From: an uncultured Collinsella sp.
Lineage (GTDB): Bacteria; Actinomycetota; Coriobacteriia; Coriobacteriales; Coriobacteriaceae
Length of the DNA: 18,912 bases
NCBI GenBank assembly: GCA_902495155.1
Contig: CABUWD010000027.1
Coordinates: 1-18,912 of the forward strand
Direction of reading: 5' to 3'
Shown here: positions 1-6,602 of the stretch, piece by piece
Numbering within the stretch: position 1 is the first letter of the stretch
Layout: each line of letters starts with the position of its first letter
Notes under the pieces: model-generated
What the model was told of the DNA's origin: nothing
The model's database searches: none
Seen by the model: the letters and a program-made list of their open reading frames with translations, nothing else
Translations under genes and position numbers: made by a program

Positions 1-332
1 AGGCGCGAGATCTTGCCATCGGGGTCCTTCCCAAAAATTCGGTACAGGCCGCGGGCGTTCTCGTCGTCCATATAGACAATGTGGTCCCAGTCGCCATACT
101 CCGCGCGACGCACCTGACGTGCACGATGTGCGACGACGGGAATCCCGACCTCGCGCAGCTTGGCAACGGTACCGTGGTGTGGCGGGTTGCCGATCTCCTC
201 GGTCGAGGTCGCAGCGGAATCAATGACAAACTCGCCCGCGCGCCCGGCGCGCCGCACTAGCTCGGTAAACACGGACTCAGCCATCGTCGAGCGACAGATA
301 TTCCCATGACAGATAAACAGTACACGTTGCAT
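1..332 (-). CDS. Low-molecular-weight protein tyrosine phosphatase (5' part, runs off window; chimeric after element insertion)
   Basis: The protein starts MQRVLFICHGNICRST, which contains the P-loop C-x5-R-(S/T) of low-molecular-weight phosphotyrosine phosphatases (Cys9, Arg15 here). About 110 residues are visible, and the C-terminal part lies beyond base 1. Family members are cytoplasmic and dephosphorylate phosphotyrosine, often on polysaccharide-export tyrosine kinases; the substrate here is unknown. The first 13 or so codons (294-332) appear to have been supplied by the integrated element, because the native 5' end sits at 8145-8198. The replacement start at 332 has no convincing Shine-Dalgarno sequence. 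In-frame upstream ATGs exist (for example at 377) but fit the family start less well. Expression may therefore differ from the uninterrupted gene. The family call is secure; the start is moderately so. Confidence 0.9.
   Translation of the reverse strand, partial: MQRVLFICHGNICRSTMAESVFTELVRRAGRAGEFVIDSAATSTEEIGNPPHHGTVAKLREVGIPVVAHRARQVRRAEYGDWDHIVYMDDENARGLYRIFGKDPDGKISR
284..293. other. attL core candidate
   Basis: TCGTCGAGCG is the longest exact match shared with 8150-8159 and lies where homology between the two ends begins. To its left the sequence is host phosphatase. To its right, 294-332 differs from the native copy only at scattered, mainly synonymous positions. Crossover could also be in one of the shorter identical blocks up to 317, but this block is the most parsimonious. 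Confidence 0.7.
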
Positions 333-570
333 ATGCGTTTTTCGTTCGATCGCCATCATCGAGCTCGAGTATCGCATCTACGCCTACGCCTGCGTGACAA
401 AGGGGCAGGGTCAAATAGTTATTTCTACCTGCGATAATAACAAGATAAGACCTTTATCCCCAACACTTCTGCTGCATTCAACGAGTTGAATGGCTCTAAA
501 AATTAGTTTCCAATATAGGGAAGGAAATCCACTTTATTAAGGTCGGAAATCAGTCAAAAGTAACAGCAAA
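333..570. other. Left-end non-coding segment of the element
   Basis: No gene is seen. The first part (333 to about 410) is GC-rich and host-like. It includes GTGACAAAGGGGCA at 394-407, which matches one half of the host palindromes at 11111-11139 and 11855-11885. From about 412 onward the sequence becomes AT-rich. The segment contains whatever promoter now drives the phosphatase gene; I cannot identify one with confidence. Confidence 0.5.
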
Positions 571-607
571 AGTAGTAAAAACGTAGTACGGCTCAAATTT
601 TTACTAC
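571..607. other. Integrase arm-type binding sites, left end
   Basis: AGTAGTAAAAACGTAGTA at 571-588 contains two GTAGTA units 11 bp apart. GTAGTAAAAA (572-581) recurs inverted at 598-607. The first stretch matches 8085-8102 near the other end at 17 of 18 positions. It resembles the arm site bound by Tn916 integrase (GAGTAGTAAATTC, from memory of published structural work), which fits the Tn916-type integrase next to it. The inverted pair could also act as a weak terminator for the integrase gene. Confidence 0.62.
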
Positions 608-613
608 CAATGT

Positions 614-1810
614 TTACCTGCGGTTTTGTTCAATAGCAAGCATCTCGTCTTGAATATCTTCAAGCCCAAGATGGGTGTAAACGTTGTAGGTGGTGTTGAT
701 ATCTGAGTGCCCCATAATGTATCTGAGCTTTGCTGGACTCATGCCAGCGCGTGCCATTCGGCTACAGAAAGTGTGCCTGAGCTGGTGCGGAGTTATATGG
801 GGCAGTTCTTCCTTATAGATGCGGTTGTGCTTAATGATGGCGCGTTTGAGCCTATGCTCCCAATGCAGGGCAACGCATGGCATCTCATTCTTGTCTAGGC
901 AGATGAAGCCCCTTACCCCATCAATAACAGGCTCTTCTTTTGGCTGCGCCCTCTGTCCGATGAGACTGTGGAAGGCCTTTTCGACAGAAGCGGTCATAGG
1001 GATATACCTCATACCAGATTTTGTTTTGGGCTCTTCAATGTAATACTGCATATCTCTCGCGCGATGAAGCTGCTTTTGAACACGTATACAGTGGCTATCG
1101 AAGTCAATGTCATCAAAGGTCAGGCCGCAGTATTCAGAAATTCTGAGTCCAGTGTTCAACAAGATAAAGTAAGTTTCAAAGTAGCGCGAGAAGTGATGAT
1201 CCGAGCGCATGAACTCAAGGAATAGCCGTTCTTGTCTAACGCTTAACGATTCTCTGGATACCGTATCGTTGACCAGAACATTGATAAGTTCGAAGTTAAA
1301 AGGGTTGCGGCTTATAATTCCGCATTCTTCGGCCAGTTGGAAAGCTGGTCTGAGTACGCCTCGGATGCTACAGACGCTGCTATATCCCTTTCCAACATCT
1401 TGCTGAAGGTGGATGAGCCATTTCTTTGCATCCAACACCGTAATGTTTGATATTTGGGCCTTGCTGAAGCTGTCTGTTTTCAGGTAATTGGTGACGGTTT
1501 TATAGGCGCTAACAGTTGTCTTTCGTACCGCAACCTTGGTCGCAAGGTAGTTCTCAACCAGAGTCATGACGTTCATGTTCTCAGGTGCAATGTGGTCGAA
1601 GAGGTCTTTTTGAATCTGCTGTTCTTTCTGCCTTAAGCAGAGGTCTCTCTTTTTGCCGCGTGGCGTTTGGTCGTGAATTGTCAAAGTCCACGAATAGACA
1701 AAGCAGGTTTTTCCCATCCAATTGGTGTATTTGAACGAGTAACGACCGTCTGGGCGCTGGCCTTCTCCGCGATGGAGAACCCGACCCTTGTTATCTTTCC
1801 TATTCGACAT
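614..1810 (-). CDS. int: Tn916-family tyrosine integrase
   Basis: This is a site-specific tyrosine recombinase of 398 aa, about the length of Tn916 Int. The N-terminal arm-binding domain (about residues 1-70) has the family pattern KDNKGRVLHRGEGQRPDGRY followed by FVYSW. A SAM-like core-binding domain occupies about 80-180. The catalytic domain carries Arg223 (GLRISE), Lys264, His342 and Arg345 (HQLRHTF), His368 (GHSD) and nucleophile Tyr378. The start at 1810 is preceded by GGAAGGAGA at proper spacing; an upstream TTG at 1837 would put that site inside the gene and is unlikely. The gene points toward the left end and the phosphatase gene. No excisionase is recognisable upstream, although Tn916 has one. 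Tn916 itself inserts with low specificity, whereas this element used a site inside a conserved coding region. Confidence 0.95.
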   Translation of the reverse strand: MSNRKDNKGRVLHRGEGQRPDGRYSFKYTNWMGKTCFVYSWTLTIHDQTPRGKKRDLCLRQKEQQIQKDLFDHIAPENMNVMTLVENYLATKVAVRKTTVSAYKTVTNYLKTDSFSKAQISNITVLDAKKWLIHLQQDVGKGYSSVCSIRGVLRPAFQLAEECGIISRNPFNFELINVLVNDTVSRESLSVRQERLFLEFMRSDHHFSRYFETYFILLNTGLRISEYCGLTFDDIDFDSHCIRVQKQLHRARDMQYYIEEPKTKSGMRYIPMTASVEKAFHSLIGQRAQPKEEPVIDGVRGFICLDKNEMPCVALHWEHRLKRAIIKHNRIYKEELPHITPHQLRHTFCSRMARAGMSPAKLRYIMGHSDINTTYNVYTHLGLEDIQDEMLAIEQNRR

Positions 1811-2096
1811 AGCTTGGATCTCCTTCCAGAGACTCAAGCAACGACAACATGATTGTAGCTATGGGGTTGTCTATGCCATGGTAAAAGGGTTCGTTTATTG
1901 GGTTAAATCAAAGGAAATGAGGCCTATTTGCCCCGTTGGGGCTGGGGTTGGAGTAAGTGTCCATCGGCGCAATTCCAAGCCTGAATTTCGCTCTCAGCGT
2001 GCATTTTTGCTATAGGCTGAGCGGACATCAATTGAAATCGCAGTTTGATTGAGTCCTAATAGTTTCAATGACTTTATAGGTCGCATGAATACAAAA
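1811..2096. other. Non-coding gap upstream of the integrase gene
   Basis: Only short ORFs without ribosome binding sites are present; the longest on the minus strand is about 34 codons. A small hairpin, GCCCC-GTT-GGGGC, lies at 1930-1942. ATTGTA at 1852-1857 (TACAAT on the minus strand) could be a -10 box for the integrase gene, but no good -35 is visible. I see no excisionase. Confidence 0.4.
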
Positions 2097-2133
2097 GGCT
2101 GCGCAGCGTCAATGCTTGGGGCGCTGCGCAGCC
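2097..2133 (-). terminator. Intrinsic terminator of the exported-protein gene
   Basis: A perfect 12-bp stem (2097-2108 with 2122-2133) has a 13-nt loop. Read on the minus strand it is followed immediately by TTTTGTATTC, and it lies about 33 bp after the stop codon at 2167. On the plus strand the following tract is weaker (GCTATTTCTTT), so its main role is probably for the minus-strand gene. Confidence 0.8.
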
Positions 2134-2166
2134 GCTATTTCTTTAATTGGGCGAAGAAGAGAGAGT

Positions 2167-3429
2167 CTAATTCTCTAATTGCATGAATTGAATGCTGCCG
2201 CCCTCGTTCTCGCGGTCTTCGTCCGTCACTACAAGGTGGACACTCCAGTTCTCATCGGTGGTTTCCCACCAATCGTAGCTGTACATGTCGTTGCCATTGT
2301 TGTATTGGGATAAGTCGTCGGTTTTGTATTCGTTGCCGAAATAGGATGCGAGGGTGTTGACGGCGTAATCTCTATCGGAGGCATAGTCGCTTAAAGACCA
2401 TTTGAAAAAGAGATTAATTACTTTTCCAGAATCTTTATTGATATCGTATAGAAATTCTCCATCGATCCCGAGGAAGGTGGCCTTCTCGCGTAAATTGACG
2501 CCATCCTTTTCTGCGCTTGGAATTGCTTTTTTAACGTATTGAGTAGTCTGCCCGATATATTTCAACCGCTCTCGTACTTGGTCAAGCTCTTTATTAACGG
2601 TGTCGTGGTCAAGCGGCGTTTTGGTTTCCGTGGGTGCGGCTACGGTCGTGATAATGGATGCCTGCAGAAGGGTATACCCACCGTTTTTTGTCCTGCTGTA
2701 GGTAAAGCCGTTCCTGCTCGCCGTGCCCTGCTCATCGATTTCTTTGACGATTTCACCGACCGAATCCCAGTCAAGTGACGGGTCGCATGCCTCAATCATC
2801 GCCACAAGGAAGCGTGCCATCTTTTTGTCATAGCTACTTTGGTTGTTGTCGAGCATGACAACGATGCCGTAGTTGAGAGGTTCTGAATAGAGAAGGGTTG
2901 GGGCGAGGTTCTTGTCCTTCAGTGAAAAAGAGAGCTGCCCCGCCATCTCGTCATTTGAGTCATTAATTGAATAGACAGTCAGTTTGTAGTCGTATTCTTC
3001 GTGCACTGTAAAATCGCTGTCGTTAAGCTCTCGAAGTCTTTTTTCGAAAACCTTCGAGTAGGTGTCTGGGCATATGGTCAGCTTTTCGTTCTCCAGAAAC
3101 GAGGTAACCTTCTCTGTCTTTTTCTCAATTGTTTTCTCGCAGCGAGAACATGTTTTGACATAGACCCTTTCGGAGAACGTGGAGTCGAATCCATCGTCTT
3201 TCCAGTCCTCGAGTTTGTGACCCAGCGGATTGCCCTCGGTTGCTCCACATTCCTTGCAGGTCTTGGGTTTGGTGCAGGTCGCTTTCTTCCATTTATGGGT
3301 GTGGAAAATGTTGAGTGTTGCACTCGAATTCGGTTCTGCGGCAAGGCTAGGCACTAAAGCAATCGCGCAAACCAATACGAGGGCAATCGTAATTAAGAGG
3401 GCTAGTTGTTTGTTCGTTGGCTTCTTCAT
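2167..3429 (-). CDS. Sec-exported protein with paired CxxC (zinc-ribbon-like) N-terminal segment, function unknown
   Basis: The predicted product has 420 aa. I do not recognise a named family over the whole length. Residues 1-31 form a signal peptide (MKKPTNKQ, then a hydrophobic stretch, then PSLAA as likely cleavage site); there is no lipobox. Residues 43-97 hold His43, His45, Cys52, Cys58-x2-Cys61, His71 and Cys94-x2-Cys97. This layout is common in secreted Gram-positive proteins as a zinc-ribbon-like module. The rest is acidic and polar with no catalytic motif I can name. The start at 3429 has GGAAGGAGA just upstream; the longer upstream reading frame overlaps the RNA leader and is rejected. 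It is transcribed alone, after a structured leader (3498-3659), and ends at the terminator at 2097-2133. The shared leader links it to the lipoprotein gene at 6828-7736. Confidence 0.82.
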   Translation of the reverse strand: MKKPTNKQLALLITIALVLVCAIALVPSLAAEPNSSATLNIFHTHKWKKATCTKPKTCKECGATEGNPLGHKLEDWKDDGFDSTFSERVYVKTCSRCEKTIEKKTEKVTSFLENEKLTICPDTYSKVFEKRLRELNDSDFTVHEEYDYKLTVYSINDSNDEMAGQLSFSLKDKNLAPTLLYSEPLNYGIVVMLDNNQSSYDKKMARFLVAMIEACDPSLDWDSVGEIVKEIDEQGTASRNGFTYSRTKNGGYTLLQASIITTVAAPTETKTPLDHDTVNKELDQVRERLKYIGQTTQYVKKAIPSAEKDGVNLREKATFLGIDGEFLYDINKDSGKVINLFFKWSLSDYASDRDYAVNTLASYFGNEYKTDDLSQYNNGNDMYSYDWWETTDENWSVHLVVTDEDRENEGGSIQFMQLEN

Positions 3430-3432
3430 CCG

Positions 3433-3472
3433 CTCTCCTTCCAAAGGTATCCCGACAACCGTGGAAGGGGAG
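3433..3472 (-). promoter_or_regulatory. Shine-Dalgarno-sequestering stem
   Basis: In the minus-strand transcript the ribosome binding site GGAAGGAGAG (3442-3433) can pair with CUCCCCUUCC (3472-3463) at 9 of 10 positions. This leaves the start codon at 3429 next to a closed stem. The same arrangement, with the same CCUUCCAC anti-SD core, precedes the lipoprotein gene. Translational control is inferred. Confidence 0.6.
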
Positions 3473-3497
3473 AAGCACATCATTGCAATTAAGCGAT

Positions 3498-3659
3498 GTG
3501 GAGGACACCTACCACAGTTACCACACCGCAAGGCTTCACATGCATATGCGAACAGACCTTGAAAGGCGGGTGCCCTCCAATTCGCCTGTTTGCATACGCA
3601 AAGCGGCAGCTATGCCATTGTGAAGCTCCATCCAAATATATGGATGTTGCGGTGTGGTA
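3498..3659 (-). ncRNA. Structured leader RNA, copy 1 (candidate cis-regulatory RNA)
   Basis: On the minus strand, closing helix P1 is UACCACACCGCAA (3659-3647) with UUGCGGUGUGGUA (3531-3519), 13 perfect pairs. P2 is a side hairpin CAUCCA/UGGAUG (3646-3629). P3 is GCUUCACA/UGUGAAGC (3626-3619 with 3540-3533). P4 is a long stem-loop filling 3600-3541. After P1 comes ACUGUGG, then a short hairpin at 3515-3498. Copy 2 at 7817-7969 has the same layout with different paired bases, which supports selection on structure. I cannot match it to a riboswitch class I know. Confidence 0.72.
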
Positions 3660-3665
3660 GATGAG

Positions 3666-3674
3666 ATTGTATCA
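3666..3674 (-). promoter_or_regulatory. Extended -10 promoter for leader RNA copy 1
   Basis: TGATACAAT on the minus strand is an extended -10 (TGn plus TACAAT) ending 6 nt before helix P1, so the RNA would start at about the first base of P1. No strong -35 is seen. The same element at the same distance precedes copy 2. Confidence 0.55.
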
Positions 3675-4020
3675 AGGACACGGGCTTTCATTTTGAGTAA
3701 AAAGGCGAACGGTGCTGCTTCCTGCTGGCATTTCTCAGGGCGCGAAGATTCAAGGCGATTTAGGCAGCTAGCGGTCTTCTCGATAGCATTGGCGATTATG
3801 CCTTGGTAATACGCTATTTACAGTGAAGGTAGACGGTCGGAGGAATTTATTCTTCCTGTCATGTTGATATCAACTACATAGATGGGGTCTGCCAAATAGA
3901 AGTTGAGGCCAAAGTGTAAAACACCCCGTATGCTACAAAACAGACGGGGGGCAGGGGCTTATGAGGTAACGCATCTTTTGCAAGCTGGGAGTGTGCAAGA
4001 AAGTTGAGATGCGTTACGGT
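3675..4020. other. Intergenic region between divergent genes, with hairpins
   Basis: No gene is seen. Two hairpins are present: CCCCGT (3924-3929) with ACGGGG (3944-3949), and a stronger one with an 11-bp perfect stem, GTAACGCATCT (3966-3976) with AGATGCGTTAC (4007-4017). The second stem can be extended inside by TTTTGCA/TGCAAGA. Neither has a T-tract. They lie beside the candidate res site and may be part of a recombination or replication region. Confidence 0.5.
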
Positions 4021-4157
4021 GTATCCCAAAATTCATAACATTTGAGACATGAGAAATATCATTCCCCAAGTGAGTCTTTTGAATCAAATAATGTCCTAAA
4101 AGATATACCAAAAATGTATGTCCCAATATAAAATACTAATAGGACTTTTGGGACATA
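4021..4157. promoter_or_regulatory. Candidate res site / resolvase operator
   Basis: Five copies of a motif close to ATGTCCCAAA lie directly upstream of the resolvase gene: 4021-4030 (+), 4041-4050 (-), 4091-4100 (+), 4118-4127 (+) and 4146-4156 (-). The pairs 4021/4041 and 4118/4146 form inverted repeats. Serine resolvases usually bind several such dyads next to their own gene, both to recombine and to repress themselves. The subsite assignment is inference. Confidence 0.6.
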
Positions 4158-4176
4158 TAGGAATTGGAGACACGCG

Positions 4177-4758
4177 ATGAAGTTTCTCTACGCTCGCTGC
4201 TCAACAAAGGAACAGAACGAGGCAAGGCAGCTTGAATATGCGCACGAGCTTGGCTTAAAGGATAACCAGATATTTATCGATAAGGCTTCGGGCAAGAACG
4301 CTAATCGTCCCGCTTTGAAAGATATGCTCTCCCGTCTGCGCGAGGGCGATGAAGTCTATATCACTGAACTGTCTCGACTTGGCAGGAGTACTAAAGACCT
4401 AATTGACCTTATGGAGACCTTCGAACAGATGCATGTCGAGGTTCATAGCAAGAAAGAAGCTATCGATACAACCACTCCAGCAGGCAAATTGATATTTCAT
4501 ATGCTGTCAGCCATTGCTGAGTTCCAGAGGCAAATCATCCTTGAGAACGCCGCTGAGGGAAGGGAAGCGGCCATGAAGCAGGGTGTGAAGTTCGGTAGAC
4601 CTAATGTTGACGAGGACGCTCTCAACATGGCTCTCTATCTATTTGAAAACGACAGAACAAAGTCAGTCAAAGGGATATGCGAAAAGACTGGCATTAGCAG
4701 AAGCACCCTATATAGGGAGGCTGAAAAAAGGGGAATAAGGAGAGCGATGTTGAACTGA
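4177..4758 (+). CDS. Serine recombinase of the resolvase/invertase family
   Basis: The 193-aa product has the usual length and layout of small serine recombinases. Catalytic Ser9 lies in YARCSTKEQN, conserved arginines lie in ITELSRLGRS (Arg67, Arg70), and a long E-helix (about 108-135, AIAEFQRQIILEN) precedes a Hin-like helix-turn-helix at about 150-185 (GICEKTGISRSTLYREA). A GGAG ribosome binding site lies upstream. It probably resolves multimers of the circular element through the repeats at 4021-4157, rather than integrating it, since a tyrosine integrase is present; this role is inferred. The helicase-like gene follows after 20 bp on the same strand, so the two are likely one transcription unit. 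An invertase role is possible but no invertible segment is evident. Confidence 0.92.
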   Translation: MKFLYARCSTKEQNEARQLEYAHELGLKDNQIFIDKASGKNANRPALKDMLSRLREGDEVYITELSRLGRSTKDLIDLMETFEQMHVEVHSKKEAIDTTTPAGKLIFHMLSAIAEFQRQIILENAAEGREAAMKQGVKFGRPNVDEDALNMALYLFENDRTKSVKGICEKTGISRSTLYREAEKRGIRRAMLN

Positions 4759-4778
4759 GGAAGGGTGAATGCTGTCTG

Positions 4779-6419
4779 ATGATGGATATCAATAGAAGAT
4801 GCCTTGAAATTCTTAACCAAATCGGGCCAGTCGAAGACAAAATCAAACGGGTCAATATGGAATTGGAATTCGAGATCGGCATTAGTTCTGCCAGAAAGTA
4901 CATGGCTGCCGTTCTAAATCGAAATGCTGGTATCGAGGTTGGGCTGAAATCGGACCCTGTTCTTGCAGAAATTTGGGAAGAGACGGAGAGACAACTAGCA
5001 GAATCAGAACAGAGAAAGCTAAAGCAAGGGGAAAAGGCTGAACACGAAAATAAACAAGCTGTCTATCATGAGAAGCAAGAGCAGGATGGCGATGCGTTTG
5101 ATGCCATGACTGATGTGGTCGACTTGTTCTATCAGCCTCCGACGCCCGTTGGTGTTGAAGAGCGTGAGGCTCACCCTGAAGAGAAGTATTACATTTCAGA
5201 TGTAATCGATATGACTGAGCTAGAAACAGGCAAGTTAAACTTAATCTTCTCGCCGCCAGGCACTGGTAAGACAACCTTTATAGAAGGTGAGCTTAAACGA
5301 TATGCGGACGAGTTTGCTGGCGATTTGCTGTATCTTGCGCCGCAGACATCATTAGTTGACCAGCTCAAGTTTAGAGGACGTCCGAGGAGGGTGCCACTTT
5401 CTAAAGGAGGGTATTACGTTGAATGGGCGCAAGACGGCATTACCGCAATGACCTATTCGGCATTTGGATATCGAATCGAAAAAGCGAGGCGGGAAGGCTG
5501 CTATTGTTCAGATGATTGGTGGGCAAAAGATTCGATAATATGCTTGGATGAACTGTCGCAAGCAGTCCATCAATCATTTTACGATTCAAAAGGAAATAAC
5601 CCTACTGCATTGGCGTTAAAGGAACTTGTGGTGCGTGCCAAGGATAAAAGTAACATTGTCCTTACGCTGAGCGCTACGCCGCGTGCCTCAATAGATTATT
5701 TCCGTTTTTGGAATGAGACTCAAATAAATGCGATTAAGTCGACTCTAGGACTTAGAGGCTATCAGAATGAGAATACAGTTGACTTTACGGACTTTGAGAA
5801 TGTGCTGCATCGTGTTGGTAGAGACGAAAGAGGCTTGGTCTACACAAAGCAAATTAGGCAAGTTCGAAAAGCGGTGGACTTGCTGCGTTCGAGGGGCATC
5901 AATGCAATTGGGATATGGTCATTGAATAGCCAAGACAATCCGATGAATAATGAACAGCTTAGCGCGAGGAATTGTCTGGTGAAGAATGAGTGCTATCCAG
6001 ATGATTTGCAAGTACTTGTTGTGAATGGTGCTTACGAAACGGGCTTAAATATCAGGCCAGAAAAAACAAGACTCGATTATGTGGTCGTTAACGATACGAA
6101 TGAAGAGACGATTACGCAGGCTAGGGGCAGATATCGAGGAGATTTGAAAACGTTGTATCAAAAGACGACAAAGGATAAGGGGGAGGAAAGGTATATCGAC
6201 CCAAGCGTCATTGACCCGTATCTGGGAGTAAAGCTGTATGGGAAGACGAAGGATGAACTTCGCAAAAGGCTAGGATTTAAAGATGAACGGGGAAGATTGG
6301 TTGGGTGGAAACAAGTGGTAAATGAGCTAAGACGCAACTATCTAGTATTGGACAATAAGAAAGATAGCATCGGGCGGTACAGCTTGATAAGAAAGCTAGA
6401 TGCACCAGAAGATTGTTAA
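4779..6419 (+). CDS. Superfamily 2 helicase-like ATPase, function unknown
   Basis: The product has 546 aa. Residues 1-60 are helical and may bind DNA. Residues 60-135 are charged and probably coiled or disordered. Helicase motifs follow: Walker A SPPGTGKT (158-165), Walker B with DELS (257-260) in place of DEAD/DEAH, motif III SAT (298-300), motif V-like NGAYETGLNIR (416-426) and motif VI QARGRYRG (447-454) with arginine fingers. There is no nuclease, methylase or primase domain that I can see. A start at 4779 or 4782 is possible; AGGAAGGG lies rather far upstream. Tandem position after the resolvase, and the hairpin cluster just downstream, suggest replication or processing of the element. 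An anti-phage role cannot be excluded. The helicase fold is well supported; the role is not. Confidence 0.82.
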   Translation: MMDINRRCLEILNQIGPVEDKIKRVNMELEFEIGISSARKYMAAVLNRNAGIEVGLKSDPVLAEIWEETERQLAESEQRKLKQGEKAEHENKQAVYHEKQEQDGDAFDAMTDVVDLFYQPPTPVGVEEREAHPEEKYYISDVIDMTELETGKLNLIFSPPGTGKTTFIEGELKRYADEFAGDLLYLAPQTSLVDQLKFRGRPRRVPLSKGGYYVEWAQDGITAMTYSAFGYRIEKARREGCYCSDDWWAKDSIICLDELSQAVHQSFYDSKGNNPTALALKELVVRAKDKSNIVLTLSATPRASIDYFRFWNETQINAIKSTLGLRGYQNENTVDFTDFENVLHRVGRDERGLVYTKQIRQVRKAVDLLRSRGINAIGIWSLNSQDNPMNNEQLSARNCLVKNECYPDDLQVLVVNGAYETGLNIRPEKTRLDYVVVNDTNEETITQARGRYRGDLKTLYQKTTKDKGEERYIDPSVIDPYLGVKLYGKTKDELRKRLGFKDERGRLVGWKQVVNELRRNYLVLDNKKDSIGRYSLIRKLDAPEDC

Positions 6420-6445
6420 ACCATAGTTCACAGGAATTGAGTAAT

Positions 6446-6495
6446 ATGGACAAATTTGGATTTCTTATATATAGAAGATATCCAAATTTGTCCAT
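6446..6495. repeat. 16-bp perfect inverted repeat after the helicase gene
   Basis: ATGGACAAATTTGGAT (6446-6461) pairs with 6480-6495 around an 18-nt AT-rich loop that can itself partly pair. It lies 27 bp after the helicase stop. It could be a terminator of the resolvase-helicase unit, though there is no long T-tract, or a protein-binding cruciform in an origin. Confidence 0.75.
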
Positions 6496-6515
6496 TTGCT
6501 TTATTAATGAGAGTT

Positions 6516-6588
6516 AAGGCTCCGCCCTACGGGCTGCGCGGCTTCGCCTTGCTCTACCGCACTTCATAATGAACCCTTCGGTTTCATT
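6516..6588. repeat. Small hairpins in a GC-richer patch
   Basis: Nested pairs are visible: AAGGC (6516-6520) with GCCTT (6546-6550) enclosing GCCC-TAC-GGGC (6524-6534), then AATGAACC (6568-6575) with GGTTTCATT (6580-6588, one bulge). The patch differs in composition from the rest of the element and lies between two large inverted repeats. Confidence 0.5.
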
Positions 6589-6602
6589 ACTGCGTTTGCT
6601 GC

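Noticed and set aside
571..588. GTAGTA direct repeats as a CRISPR array or iteron origin
   Set aside because: Only two or three short units are present at each end, without spacers; integrase arm sites explain them better.
1938..2090. Short minus-strand frames of 30-34 codons as a possible excisionase
   Set aside because: No ribosome binding sites, no basic or helix-turn-helix character, and no similarity to Xis proteins that I can see.
3430..3531. Upstream extension of the exported CxxC protein (34 extra residues)
   Set aside because: It would run through the leader RNA and its own Shine-Dalgarno site; the signal peptide begins at the ATG at 3429.
3498..3659. Leader RNA as an omega RNA or IS200/IS605 end
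   Set aside because: No TnpB, IscB or Y1 transposase gene is nearby; the RNA sits between a promoter and an exported-protein gene in both copies.
3498..3659. Leader RNA as a T-box, cobalamin, TPP or cyclic-di-GMP riboswitch
   Set aside because: The hallmark sequences of these classes are not seen; the layout differs.
3498..3659. Leader RNA as a retron msr-msd
   Set aside because: No reverse transcriptase gene is present in the element.
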